10,543 bases of DNA from CAWVWD01 sp965662365. Its GTDB lineage: Bacteria > Bacteroidota > Bacteroidia > Chitinophagales > Saprospiraceae. A program made the translations under genes and the position numbers. The notes beneath the pieces were generated by a model. It was not told the origin of the DNA. It saw nothing but the letters and a program-made list of their open reading frames with translations, and did no database searches. Positions 1 through 6,929 of the stretch are shown here, one piece after another. Position 1 is the first letter of the stretch. Each line of letters begins with the position of its first letter. Location: assembly GCA_965662365.1 (NCBI GenBank), contig CBFIHR010000116.1, positions 1 to 10,543 on the forward strand, in the 5' to 3' direction.

Positions 1-3000
1 AAACCTTTATTTTTCCACCGATTTTATTCGCTCGACTGTAAATATTTTTCAAACCATCGCCATCGTATTCGTCCGTTGCATTGAAGCCGACGCCATTATC
101 TTGTAGTTTAAATTCCAAGTGATTCTCCTCATTTTTAATGGTCAAACAAACGAAAGTGCAATCTGAATGTTTTAAAGAATTATTCATTAATTCTTTGAAA
201 ATCAATAAAATATGTCGTTTATATTCCATCGGAATTTGTATGTTTTGAATCATTTTGTCGATGCCTTCTGATTTGAACTCGACACCAGTTTGGTCAAATA
301 ATTCGTCGCCAAAATCCTTGAGTTGAAGGTATAAATCTTGAACCGTATCTTGTTCGGGATTCAAGGCCCAGATCAAGTCTTTCATCGAATGATACAGACT
401 GCCTGCCGTGTCGCTGACCTTATCCAAATACGGTGCAACATCGTGATAATGGCCGTTGAGTTTCGATTTTGTCAATTCGGTAAACATCGAAATTACGGTT
501 AATTTACTACCTAATTCATCATGAAAATCCTGTGCAGCATTTTTACGTACTCGCTCAATTTCTGCTAATTTTTGCATTTTGTCCAAGTACCGAATGTGAT
601 AAACTGCCCAAAATAAAAAACTAATTAATCCTACAATCAACAATAAAAACCACCAAGATTGCCAAAACGGAGCTTCGATAATAATCTCGACCGCATCACC
701 AATGACATTCATCGCACCGTCCCGATTTTTGGCTAAAATCCGTAGGGTGTAAGTCCCAGCGCCAAGTTGCGTAAAGTTCACTTGTCGAGTATTTCCTAAA
801 GAAATTAAATCATCATCGCTTTGACCTTCCAAACGATAAAAATATTCAACATCCGTCGGGTACAATAGGTCTAAACCGATGAATTGAACAGAAAAAGAAT
901 TATTCACATATTTTAATCGAATCGAATTTTCGGTGAGTAAATTATAGGTTTTATCAGGTGTTTCTAATTGTGTCAAAAGCACTTTTGGTGCTTTGGTTTC
1001 CATGGCTATCTCTGATGGATAAAAACTCGTGTAGCCGTTGATTCCACCAAAAAATAACTCGCCATCTTCGGCCTGAAAGTATGAATTTCCATTAAACTCA
1101 TTGCTTTGCAACCCATCTTTTATATCAAAATTGACAAAGGTTTCGTTCTGAATATGAAAGCGAGATAAACCACGATTTGTACTCAACCAAAGGTGTTTAT
1201 TGTCGTTGACAACCGTGTAAACCAAGTTATTCGCCAGGCCTTGTTTTTCACCAAAAGACTTAAATTCTATATCGTTTTTTTTATGAATAATTTTGACCAA
1301 TGCACTATGTGTTCCGAGCCAAATATCACCATTGTTATCTTCACAGATAGCGGTGATTCGTTCGCTGATTAGGCTTCTTTTATCATTTGGATTATGCTTA
1401 AATATTTGACCTTTTTTTTGTTGTAAATGTTGCCAAAACTCATTTTTAACATTTCGAAAAACGACCAAACCATGCGTTGTACCAATCCACCAATTAGATT
1501 GTTTATCCTTCAGTAAGTGCCGAACTTGATACCCAAACTCCTTGCTCCCGTCCGCATCGATTACAATTGGTTTTTGTGCTAAAGTTTCTGTTTCCAAATC
1601 AAAAACAGTGATGCCTGACCAACTTCCCAAATACAACTTATTCGCATCTTCATAAATCGAAAAAACGCCTCGTTCTTCTTCATCCTCTACTTTATATAAT
1701 TTACCAACGAAAGATTTTCCTTGCGGTCTGAGTTTTAATAAACCCATTCGTGAACCTAACCAAATTTGTCCTTTTGAATCTTTGAAAATTGTTGTAATCC
1801 GATTCGGTGTCAAATTTTCTTTTTGACCAATAATGGGAATTTTTTCAATTAAACTATACGTTTCATTTTCACGATCATAACGAAGTAATCCCGATGTTGT
1901 ATTCAACCATAAAACATCGCTATTTTCTTTCAACATCAGATGTACAGAAGCACCGATTTTTTGACCAATTTTTGAGGAGTTGAGATAGTTTGTTACAAAG
2001 CGTTTTTTACGTTCGTACATCTGACCGATTCCCGACAAATACGTTCCTAACCAGTACAAACCCTCATGATGATTATCTTCAAAAATATGGAAAACCATGT
2101 TGTCATGCAGTGAGTTTATGCTGTTATCCTTATGTTCGTAAAGTACAGGATTTTGATATTTTCCGTCATGATATTTTACAATAAAAACACCGTGATAAGT
2201 CCCGATTAAGAGTTCATTTTTTTGATTCAAATGCAAATCATTAATCGTGATGTACTTTTCTTTTTTTAATAAAGTAACCGTTGCAAATACACCATTTTCC
2301 AGTATTTGTAAGTTTTTTGCTGTACCAATCCAAAGGCGACCCAAAGCATCTTCTTGAATTGTTTTAATCGTGTTACTGGTCAAGGTATTTTTTAGGGGTT
2401 TTTCGCTTTTTTGCCAATAGTTTTTTTTCTTTAACTCAACCCCTTTTTTCATAGTTACGATTTGAAATTGAAATAACCCATTTGGTGTACCCAACCACAA
2501 ATCATTTTTGCTATCGACAAATATTTCATTAACATAATTAATATCGGGAAACGAACGAGCTAAATTCGGATTGTATTGAAACTTTTTGAATGAGACTTCC
2601 CCTTTTTTTTGAATAATCAGATTCAAGCCATTCGTAGTACCGACCCAAACTCGACCATTGTTATCCGTATATATTTTAGTAATATTATTATTTGAAAGTG
2701 CATTTTTATTTTTAGAATGGTAGAATCGTGAAAACGTTTCCTTATCGGGATGAAATAAATGTAATCCTTCATTCATCGTACCGACCCAAAGTTGCTGTTT
2801 ATGATCTACGGAAATAGCAGTGATGAAATTTTCTGCCAAAGAAGATGAATCAAAAGGGATATTTTTATAAATCGTAAACTCATTACCGTCAAAGCGATTC
2901 AAGCCATCTTGTGTCCCCAGCCATAAAAAACCATTTTTATCTTGTCCAATTGCATTGATACTACTTTGTGATAAGCCCTCTGTCAGCGATATTTGCTTAA

Positions 3001-3067
3001 AGTGATAATCTTGTGCCGCAAGCCACATCGGGACAAGTAGCCATATAAATGAAAAAAAATATTTCAT
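1..3067 (-). CDS. Two-propeller periplasmic sensor histidine kinase (partial, C-terminus cut by window edge)
   Basis: One uninterrupted frame of 1022 codons from the ATG at 3067 to the left edge, with no stop reached. Residues 1-18 form a signal peptide (MKYFFSF...WLAA). About 14 blade-like repeats with W-[LVI]-G-T-x-x-G-L cores follow, the first at W49, enough for two seven-bladed reg_prop propellers. A Y_Y_Y domain covers about 690-790 and a single membrane span about 800-824. The cytoplasmic kinase has a HisKA_3-type H-box (DFHDELGSKL, His849) and an HATPase domain: N-box KELMNNSLKHS near 957-967, DNGVGF at 990-995, GDGLKNI at 1003-1009. Only the last part of the HATPase should be missing. 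The family senses an extracellular ligand, often polysaccharide-related, and phosphorylates a NarL/LuxR-type regulator; that partner is not visible and may lie beyond the left edge. Because the C-terminus is cut, a fused receiver cannot be excluded. The ligand is unknown. The start is supported by the signal peptide directly after the ATG. Confidence 0.95.
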   Translation of the reverse strand, partial: MKYFFSFIWLLVPMWLAAQDYHFKQISLTEGLSQSSINAIGQDKNGFLWLGTQDGLNRFDGNEFTIYKNIPFDSSSLAENFITAISVDHKQQLWVGTMNEGLHLFHPDKETFSRFYHSKNKNALSNNNITKIYTDNNGRVWVGTTNGLNLIIQKKGEVSFKKFQYNPNLARSFPDINYVNEIFVDSKNDLWLGTPNGLFQFQIVTMKKGVELKKKNYWQKSEKPLKNTLTSNTIKTIQEDALGRLWIGTAKNLQILENGVFATVTLLKKEKYITINDLHLNQKNELLIGTYHGVFIVKYHDGKYQNPVLYEHKDNSINSLHDNMVFHIFEDNHHEGLYWLGTYLSGIGQMYERKKRFVTNYLNSSKIGQKIGASVHLMLKENSDVLWLNTTSGLLRYDRENETYSLIEKIPIIGQKENLTPNRITTIFKDSKGQIWLGSRMGLLKLRPQGKSFVGKLYKVEDEEERGVFSIYEDANKLYLGSWSGITVFDLETETLAQKPIVIDADGSKEFGYQVRHLLKDKQSNWWIGTTHGLVVFRNVKNEFWQHLQQKKGQIFKHNPNDKRSLISERITAICEDNNGDIWLGTHSALVKIIHKKNDIEFKSFGEKQGLANNLVYTVVNDNKHLWLSTNRGLSRFHIQNETFVNFDIKDGLQSNEFNGNSYFQAEDGELFFGGINGYTSFYPSEIAMETKAPKVLLTQLETPDKTYNLLTENSIRLKYVNNSFSVQFIGLDLLYPTDVEYFYRLEGQSDDDLISLGNTRQVNFTQLGAGTYTLRILAKNRDGAMNVIGDAVEIIIEAPFWQSWWFLLLIVGLISFLFWAVYHIRYLDKMQKLAEIERVRKNAAQDFHDELGSKLTVISMFTELTKSKLNGHYHDVAPYLDKVSDTAGSLYHSMKDLIWALNPEQDTVQDLYLQLKDFGDELFDQTGVEFKSEGIDKMIQNIQIPMEYKRHILLIFKELMNNSLKHSDCTFVCLTIKNEENHLEFKLQDNGVGFNATDEYDGDGLKNIYSRANKIGGKIKV

Positions 3068-3269
3068 AATTACTCGTTTCGTTAGTTGATATTTGTAGTT
3101 GCAATTCGTAGATTAATTAGGTGAAATAACTTGAAATTAAGTATAAATCTGATGCTTTTTGATTTCGTTTTGTAGAACAATATACTAATGTATTTATGAA
3201 AAAAATCTATACGAATGAGTAAATAATATTTTTTAATGTATAAAAAGCCCTCCAAAATGCTGGAGCAAT

Positions 3270-3402
3270 ACACCAAAACAAGAATCTTTTACATCTCAAA
3301 TCAATATAAAAGCAAATGTGCTTCTTGGAACGAGGATAAAATGGAAAATGGTTATAGATAAAAATTTTATCTGACACACCAAAACTAAAAGCACTCGCAT
3401 CT
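3270..3402. repeat. Degenerate direct repeat, two copies 106 bp apart
   Basis: Copies at 3270-3296 and 3376-3402 share ACACCAAAAC exactly and end in the same CATCT; 20 of 27 positions match without gaps. The hairpins of the surrounding region sit between or beside the copies. The match is short and partly A-rich, so it could be a decayed intergenic repeat or coincidence. Confidence 0.35.
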
Positions 3403-3556
3403 AAGAAGCGAAACACACAACGAAAAGACGTTGTGATGATGTTGTATAAAAATGGAAATTGTTCTTTGAAAATTATTAAAATGTCTTAATACCTTCAAAA
3501 CAGCTATGGTTTAGAAAACATTTTTTTAGATTTTTATAAATTCTATAAAAAAAGAT

Positions 3557-3585
3557 TAATTTTGGGCAGATTCTGTCATGGACAG
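3557..3585 (+). promoter_or_regulatory. Candidate promoter -7 element and adjacent palindrome for the gcvH operon
   Basis: TAATTTTG at 3557-3564 fits the Bacteroidota -7 consensus TAnnTTTG exactly. No TTG occurs at the expected -33 distance, only a run of T, so the promoter is incomplete by consensus. If it is used, transcription would start near 3571, leaving a leader of about 70 bases. The inverted repeat CTGTC-ATG-GACAG (3573-3585) would then lie at the transcription start, a position suited to an operator or an early RNA hairpin. Confidence 0.35.
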
Positions 3586-3640
3586 GATTTTAGTCTATAA
3601 TTAATGTTATTTTCCTAACAAAAACTAATTTTTAAATTTT

Positions 3641-4018
3641 ATGGAATTTCCCCAAAATTTAAAATACACCAAAGAACACGAGTGGGTTCGTGTCGAGGGT
3701 GACGTAGCGACTGTCGGTATTACCGAATATGCACAGGGCGAATTAGGTGACATCGTTTATGTCGAAGTAGAATCGGTTGACGAAACTATCGCTAAAGATG
3801 AAGTATTCGGTTCGGTAGAAGCCGTAAAGACAGTTTCTGACTTGTACATGCCTGTTTCCGGAGAGGTGATTGAGTTCAATGAGAACTTAGAAGAGACACC
3901 TGAAACGGTCAACGAAGATCCTTACGGTGAAGGTTGGATGATTAAGGTTAAAATGAGCGATATGTCAGAGTTAGAGGATTTGATGGATGCAGCAGCTTAT
4001 CAAGCATCAATCGGATAA
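3641..4018 (+). CDS. gcvH: Glycine cleavage system H protein
   Basis: This 125-residue protein has the usual GcvH length and features. It carries the lipoyl (aminomethyl) arm that shuttles between the P, T and L proteins of the glycine cleavage complex in the cytoplasm. The N-terminus MEFPQNLKYTKEHEWVRVEGD is typical. GITEYAQGELGDIVYVE (about 26-42) and the lipoylation site GSVEAVKTVSDLYMP, with the modified lysine at K63, are both present. PYGEGWMIKVK (about 94-104) is also conserved. The ATG gives the standard N-terminus. No Shine-Dalgarno sequence is visible, only an A/T-rich leader, as is common in Bacteroidota. The last base of its TAA is the first base of the next gene's ATG. Other glycine cleavage genes are not in the window, so the operon partners are functionally unrelated at first sight. 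Confidence 0.97.
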   Translation: MEFPQNLKYTKEHEWVRVEGDVATVGITEYAQGELGDIVYVEVESVDETIAKDEVFGSVEAVKTVSDLYMPVSGEVIEFNENLEETPETVNEDPYGEGWMIKVKMSDMSELEDLMDAAAYQASIG

Positions 4019-4410
4019 TGATCATTTTAGCTAAGCCTTATATTCCTGCGATACTTTGGGCAGTAATTATTTTATATTTATCTGCGTTTTCTGGTCCTCA
4101 AATTGATTTAAATTTCAGTTTTGTTGCACCAGATAAAGTTTCACATTTTGCCGCTTACGGATTGTTATCGGTATTAGTCGGTTGGGGATATTTCAGGCAG
4201 CAATTTCGATTAAAAGAAAAAAAAGAATTATCAATCAAAGTGTTTTTGATAATCTTAGTCATAGGATTTACTTATGGCGTACTAATGGAACTTATGCAGT
4301 ATTTATTTTTACCAAATAGATACTTTGAGTATGGCGATATGTTCGCCAATTTTATAGGAAGTTTTTTTGGATTAGTAATAATCCGAATCTATTGTTTAAA
4401 TATTAAATAG
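4018..4410 (+). CDS. VanZ-like family membrane protein
   Basis: A 130-residue integral membrane protein with four predicted spans, at about 6-24, 43-60, 73-97 and 108-127. It carries the VanZ-like signature: DKVSHFAAYGLL (D39, K40, H43), the GxxMELMQ motif (E91, Q94), R101, and a D107...N111..G114 pattern entering the last span. VanZ in enterococci is linked to teicoplanin resistance, but the short stand-alone homologues of Bacteroidota have no established role, so a resistance function should not be assumed. Its ATG overlaps the gcvH stop by one base (TAATG), which implies translational coupling. The tonB start follows 7 bases after its TAG. I am confident of the family, not of the function. 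Confidence 0.85.
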   Translation: MIILAKPYIPAILWAVIILYLSAFSGPQIDLNFSFVAPDKVSHFAAYGLLSVLVGWGYFRQQFRLKEKKELSIKVFLIILVIGFTYGVLMELMQYLFLPNRYFEYGDMFANFIGSFFGLVIIRIYCLNIK

Positions 4411-4417
4411 CTGAACT

Positions 4418-5320
4418 ATGGATTTTTCAATCACGGGTCAAAGTGTCGGGTTAGGTTTACTAGCCCTTATACTCGTAACCGTTGGAGTTATTTTCTTAGT
4501 TCGTAGTATGATGGGCTCAAAATCAGGTAGCCTTTCAGAAAAGTACAAAGGAACAGCTTCAGCATCGATGAAAAAGTATCCGGAAGCTAACGTATTCAAT
4601 TTAAGCAGTGTTTTCTGGCGTCTCGGTTTAGTTAGTGCAGTTGGTTTAGCAATTTTAGCTTTCAGCTGGACGACTTACGAGGAAAAAGTTGACCTGACAG
4701 GATATTCGTTAGAATTACCGGATGATATCGAAATCGAACCGCCACGTACTGCGGAACCACCTCCACCGCCGCCACCTCCACCACCTCCAGTAATTGAGGA
4801 AGTGCCAGATGACGAGCCTTTAGAAGATCCTCCAAAGTTTAAGGATCAAACGGTAACAAAGGAGATGACAAACAAACCTGCTCCAAAGCCAAAAAAGCCA
4901 AAGCCGAAGCCAAAACCAAAGCCGAAGCCAAAGCCGAAAAAGGAGAAGGTTGATAAGATCTTTCAAGTCGTTGAGCAAATGCCTCGTTTCCCAGGTTGTG
5001 ATGATGCAGGGACAGATGCGGAGAAAGATGCTTGTGCAGGCAAGAAATTGTTAGAATACATCTATAAAAATATCAAGTATCCAACAATCGCTCGTGAAAA
5101 CGGTGTTGAAGGAACAGCTGTAATCAGCTTTGTTGTTGAAAAAGATGGTTCTATTACAGATGCAAAACTTCTTCGTGATCCAGGTGCAGGAACCGGCGAT
5201 GAAGCATTAAGAGTTGTAGAGAAAATGAACGAATTACCAAATAAATGGACTCCAGGAAAACAGCGTAATGAAGCTGTTCGTGTTCAGTTCAATTTACCAG
5301 TAAAATTCCGTTTAGAGTAA
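4418..5320 (+). CDS. TonB family energy transducer with an extra N-terminal membrane span
   Basis: A 300-residue protein that would carry proton-motive-force energy from the inner membrane (through ExbB/ExbD) to outer-membrane TonB-dependent receptors. Hydrophobic spans lie at about 10-30 and 66-84. A periplasmic linker follows, with an 11-proline run at 114-124 and a Lys-Pro repeat at about 154-174. The TonB C-terminal domain (about 178-300) contains YPTIARENGVEGTAVISFVVEKDGSI and ends in the usual VRVQFNLPVKFRLE. Cys194 and Cys206 lie in the segment before the domain's first helix, where Bacteroidota TonBs often have a pair. Most TonBs have one anchor, here matching the second span. A start at Met51 would give that form, but the frame reads normally from the first ATG, which lies 7 bases from the upstream stop and fits the operon spacing. 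exbB/exbD are not adjacent, and which TonB-dependent receptors it serves is unknown. Confidence 0.92.
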   Translation: MDFSITGQSVGLGLLALILVTVGVIFLVRSMMGSKSGSLSEKYKGTASASMKKYPEANVFNLSSVFWRLGLVSAVGLAILAFSWTTYEEKVDLTGYSLELPDDIEIEPPRTAEPPPPPPPPPPPVIEEVPDDEPLEDPPKFKDQTVTKEMTNKPAPKPKKPKPKPKPKPKPKPKKEKVDKIFQVVEQMPRFPGCDDAGTDAEKDACAGKKLLEYIYKNIKYPTIARENGVEGTAVISFVVEKDGSITDAKLLRDPGAGTGDEALRVVEKMNELPNKWTPGKQRNEAVRVQFNLPVKFRLE

Positions 5321-5342
5321 TACAACTACTTTTAGCATAAAT

Positions 5343-5378
5343 AAAAAAGAGTATCGAAATATTTCGATACTCTTTTTT
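5343..5378. terminator. Perfect palindromic bidirectional terminator
   Basis: Arms 5343-5360 and 5361-5378 are exact reverse complements over 18 bp (AAAAAAGAGTATCGAAAT and its complement). In RNA this is a GAGTATCGAAA/TTTCGATACTC stem with a flanking A-tract and T-tract in both directions. It starts 22 bases after the tonB stop, so it ends the gcvH-vanZ-tonB transcript and can also stop leftward transcription from the sigma-factor operon. Confidence 0.92.
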
Positions 5379-5436
5379 TATGTTCTTCAACAAGTCACTT
5401 GTTTGGCTTTAAAATTACGCTATATTCAATAAATGG

Positions 5437-5470
5437 AAAAGCTACTTCCCTTATGAGAAGTAGCTTTTTT
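5437..5470. terminator. Second terminator hairpin between converging operons
   Basis: AAAAGCTACTTC (5437-5448) and GAAGTAGCTTTT (5457-5468) are exact reverse complements around an 8-base loop, with TTTTTT at the rightward end (5465-5470). On the minus strand the tail is TTTT broken by CC. It lies 33 bases beyond the stop of the leftward gene ending at 5503, so it can serve that operon, although the stronger U-tract faces rightward as a back-up for tonB. Confidence 0.85.
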
Positions 5471-5502
5471 AATTGTATGTTTTAAGGTATTTTACTAACG
5501 TT

Positions 5503-6117
5503 TTAATCTTCTGTAAAGTAGTGTATTTCGAAGTCAGAAGGAATCGCAACATCTGTGATAAAATCAGTAATCGGTCTATCATCTAACATATCAACTCGCA
5601 TATGTTGTATCTGATAATTTGTCAGAATCATCATTTCTTTCACTTCTTCTCTTTGAGAGGCTTTAAGCAAATTCGAGTTGGTGTAATCGCCTCCCGTCTG
5701 CCAAAAATTTAAAACTAATAAAAGCGTGAAAAATGTTCTAGTGATTGTTTTGCCAAGAATAGTCGTTCCGAAAGCGATTATTTTTTTGAAGTAATCTTGA
5801 TGTTCTACAGTCACAGGGTTCTCTTTGATAGCCTGTTTTTGTTCTTTGATTTCTTCTAAATGATACTCAATATCATTTAATATATCGTTGAGTGCTTCTG
5901 ATTGACCCGTTTTGGAGAAATGCTGCACCATGAAATGACTAAACTGATGTTCTAGACAAAAATCTAGTAGTTCTTCTACGGTAGCGGCTAACTCCTCATG
6001 ATTATCAAAGTAATCATCCATCAAGTGTTCCTCATTTTTTGGAATATGATGGAAAATATAGTCAATAATTTTTTGACGGTTGACCTCAAATGTTACTATG
6101 TAATTATCTCTGCTCAC
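5503..6117 (-). CDS. Single-span membrane protein, putative anti-sigma partner of the upstream ECF sigma factor
   Basis: I do not recognise a named family. The 204-residue protein has an acidic, largely helical N-terminal part (about 1-108) with charged segments such as MDDYFDNHEELAATVEELLDFCLE and an EIKEQKQAIKEN stretch. One membrane span lies at about 112-138 (KIIAFGTTILGKTITRTFFTLLLVLNF). A C-terminal part of about 65 residues follows (TGGDYTNSN... to ...FEIHYFTED) and would be periplasmic if the N-terminus is cytoplasmic. It lies 14 bp downstream of the ECF sigma gene on the same strand. Order, size and topology (cytoplasmic sigma-binding part, one span, sensor part) are those of Bacteroidota anti-sigma factors, but no FecR or zinc anti-sigma motif is seen, so the role is inferred. 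It starts with GTG; an in-frame TAA lies 9 bases upstream and the next ATG is Met33, so GTG with its ribosome binding site is the best start. Confidence 0.7.
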   Translation of the reverse strand: MSRDNYIVTFEVNRQKIIDYIFHHIPKNEEHLMDDYFDNHEELAATVEELLDFCLEHQFSHFMVQHFSKTGQSEALNDILNDIEYHLEEIKEQKQAIKENPVTVEHQDYFKKIIAFGTTILGKTITRTFFTLLLVLNFWQTGGDYTNSNLLKASQREEVKEMMILTNYQIQHMRVDMLDDRPITDFITDVAIPSDFEIHYFTED

Positions 6118-6128
6118 AAATCCTCTTT
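6118..6128 (-). promoter_or_regulatory. Ribosome binding site supporting the GTG start
   Basis: Read on the minus strand, AAAGAGGATTT immediately precedes the GTG at 6117. AGAGGA (6121-6126) is Shine-Dalgarno-like with a short 3-base spacer. Other genes in the window lack such a motif, apart from a purine run before 8938. It decides in favour of GTG over the internal ATG at codon 33. Confidence 0.55.
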
Positions 6129-6131
6129 AAA

Positions 6132-6716
6132 TTAATTACTTAACCTTAATCTTAAAATCTCTCTTTTTAGCTTTCGCTTAATGCGTTGTTTAATCACTCT
6201 TGGAGAAGTCTCAATCGGGTACATTGCTGTCAGTTCCTGATTGGAATATCCTTCTAAGTGACTCCTTAAAACATTGCGTTCTAAAGGTTCTAAGACTCGT
6301 ATCGCCATTTTGAGTTCATCATTGATGATAAAATCATTATTCAGACTGTCTTTCCCCTCTAATGAAAAAAGAGTCTGTATATTTACCTCTCGATGACGAT
6401 TTTGTTGACGAATCAAATCAATTGACCGATTGCGAACACGCATCTTTAACGCTCCTAAAATATTATTAGGATTTGGTCGAAATTTCTCACGACGCAGTTC
6501 GACTGGTGTTTCCAACAATTTTATCATAACATCTTGCACGGCGTCTTTCGCCTTGCTGACATCATTCAGAATAGCTGTGGCGAAATGGACAAGATTGTCT
6601 CCAAAAAGTACAAAGAAATTTTGAATACTTAAATTATCTCCTTCGTAATAGCTATCAATTAATTGTTGTATCTCAGTTTGATTTTTCATGGAGTCACTGT
6701 TGGACGTTTCGTTCAT
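6132..6716 (-). CDS. ECF-type sigma-70 family RNA polymerase sigma factor
   Basis: A 194-residue protein with the two-domain ECF layout. Sigma region 2 covers about 33-106, including FGDNLVHFATAILNDVSKAKDAVQDVMIKLLE (A-x-D-x-V-Q-D core) and the -10-recognition helix NRSIDLIRQQNRHRE. Region 4 covers about 133-190: LEPLERNVLRSHLEGYSNQELTAMYP followed by the basic helix SPRVIKQRIKRKLKREIL. No regions 1 or 3 are present, as expected for ECF factors. It would direct core RNA polymerase to a small regulon, normally held inactive by a partner; the gene 14 bp downstream is the candidate. The ATG at 6716 adds nine polar residues ahead of Met10 (MKNQTEIQQLI), which could be the true start instead. It is divergent from the solute-binding lipoprotein operon, so autoregulation or control of that operon is possible but not shown. 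Confidence 0.9.
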   Translation of the reverse strand: MNETSNSDSMKNQTEIQQLIDSYYEGDNLSIQNFFVLFGDNLVHFATAILNDVSKAKDAVQDVMIKLLETPVELRREKFRPNPNNILGALKMRVRNRSIDLIRQQNRHREVNIQTLFSLEGKDSLNNDFIINDELKMAIRVLEPLERNVLRSHLEGYSNQELTAMYPIETSPRVIKQRIKRKLKREILRLRLSN

Positions 6717-6734
6717 TTGTCGCTACAATTATCT

Positions 6735-6853
6735 AATAATCACAATTAGGATTGAAATTTGATTATTTTTTACTGAATTTTTTTGTTACCTAACGTTAAA
6801 TATAGGTATTTGATTTTATTATTATCAGAATAATCGTTCTTTTTGTGATTATT
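6735..6853. repeat. Widely spaced 11-bp inverted repeat upstream of the ECF sigma gene
   Basis: AATAATCACAA at 6735-6745 is exactly complementary to TTGTGATTATT at 6843-6853, with 97 bp between. One copy lies about 20 bases before the sigma ATG and the other about 125 bases upstream. Two opposed sites of this kind can be binding sites of one regulator, but the sequence is AT-rich and chance is not excluded. Confidence 0.35.
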
Positions 6854-6896
6854 TAACACCTTCGAACGCCTTATTGTACATAGTATTAATTATATT

Positions 6897-6925
6897 TTGT
6901 ATAGTAAATATACCTTACTAATTTG
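6897..6925 (+). promoter_or_regulatory. Weak candidate promoter for the lipoprotein operon
   Basis: TTG at 6897-6899 is followed, after 18 bases, by CTAATTTG (6918-6925). This matches the TTTG half of the Bacteroidota -7 element TAnnTTTG but not its TA. Spacing is close to the usual value. Use of this site would give a leader of roughly 120 bases that begins with the palindromes at 6930-6952. This is the best candidate I can see in the region, but it is not strong. Confidence 0.25.
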
Positions 6926-6929
6926 GAGG

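Larger units (their letters stand above)
3068..3640. other. Divergent intergenic region, AT-rich, with small hairpins
   Basis: This 573-bp gap separates the leftward kinase gene from the rightward gcvH operon and must hold both promoters. I find no credible gene; the short minus-strand frames in it are low-complexity and show no family signature. Visible structures are a hairpin CTCCA/TGGAG (3250-3254/3261-3265) followed on the minus strand by five T; AAGCA/TGCTT (3310-3314/3319-3323); an AT palindrome AGATAAAA-A-TTTTATCT (3356-3372); and a 7-bp hairpin CACAACG/CGTTGTG with an AAAAGA loop (3416-3435). The clustering in 3240-3440 suggests a decayed repeat, or a structured leader upstream of the kinase. 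No convincing kinase promoter was found. Confidence 0.6.

Noticed and set aside
1990..2184. Plus-strand frame of 64 codons inside the sensor kinase
   Set aside because: It is antisense to continuous propeller coding sequence and has no recognisable features.
2401..2460. Possible frameshift in the kinase at homopolymer runs
   Set aside because: Reading the minus strand through these runs keeps one open frame with blade motifs before and after it.
3380..3387. Minus-strand TAGTTTTG as the kinase promoter
   Set aside because: It matches TAnnTTTG but has no TTG at a suitable distance and lies about 310 bases from the start codon, upstream of a minus-strand terminator-like hairpin.
3082..3416. 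Two overlapping minus-strand frames of 64 and 69 codons in the intergenic region
   Set aside because: They are low-complexity products of AT-rich DNA without family motifs, and they overlap the hairpins and repeat of the region.
4018..4410. Glycopeptide resistance gene vanZ
   Set aside because: Only the broad VanZ-like family is supported; no other van genes are present, and such short proteins are widespread in Bacteroidota without a resistance role.
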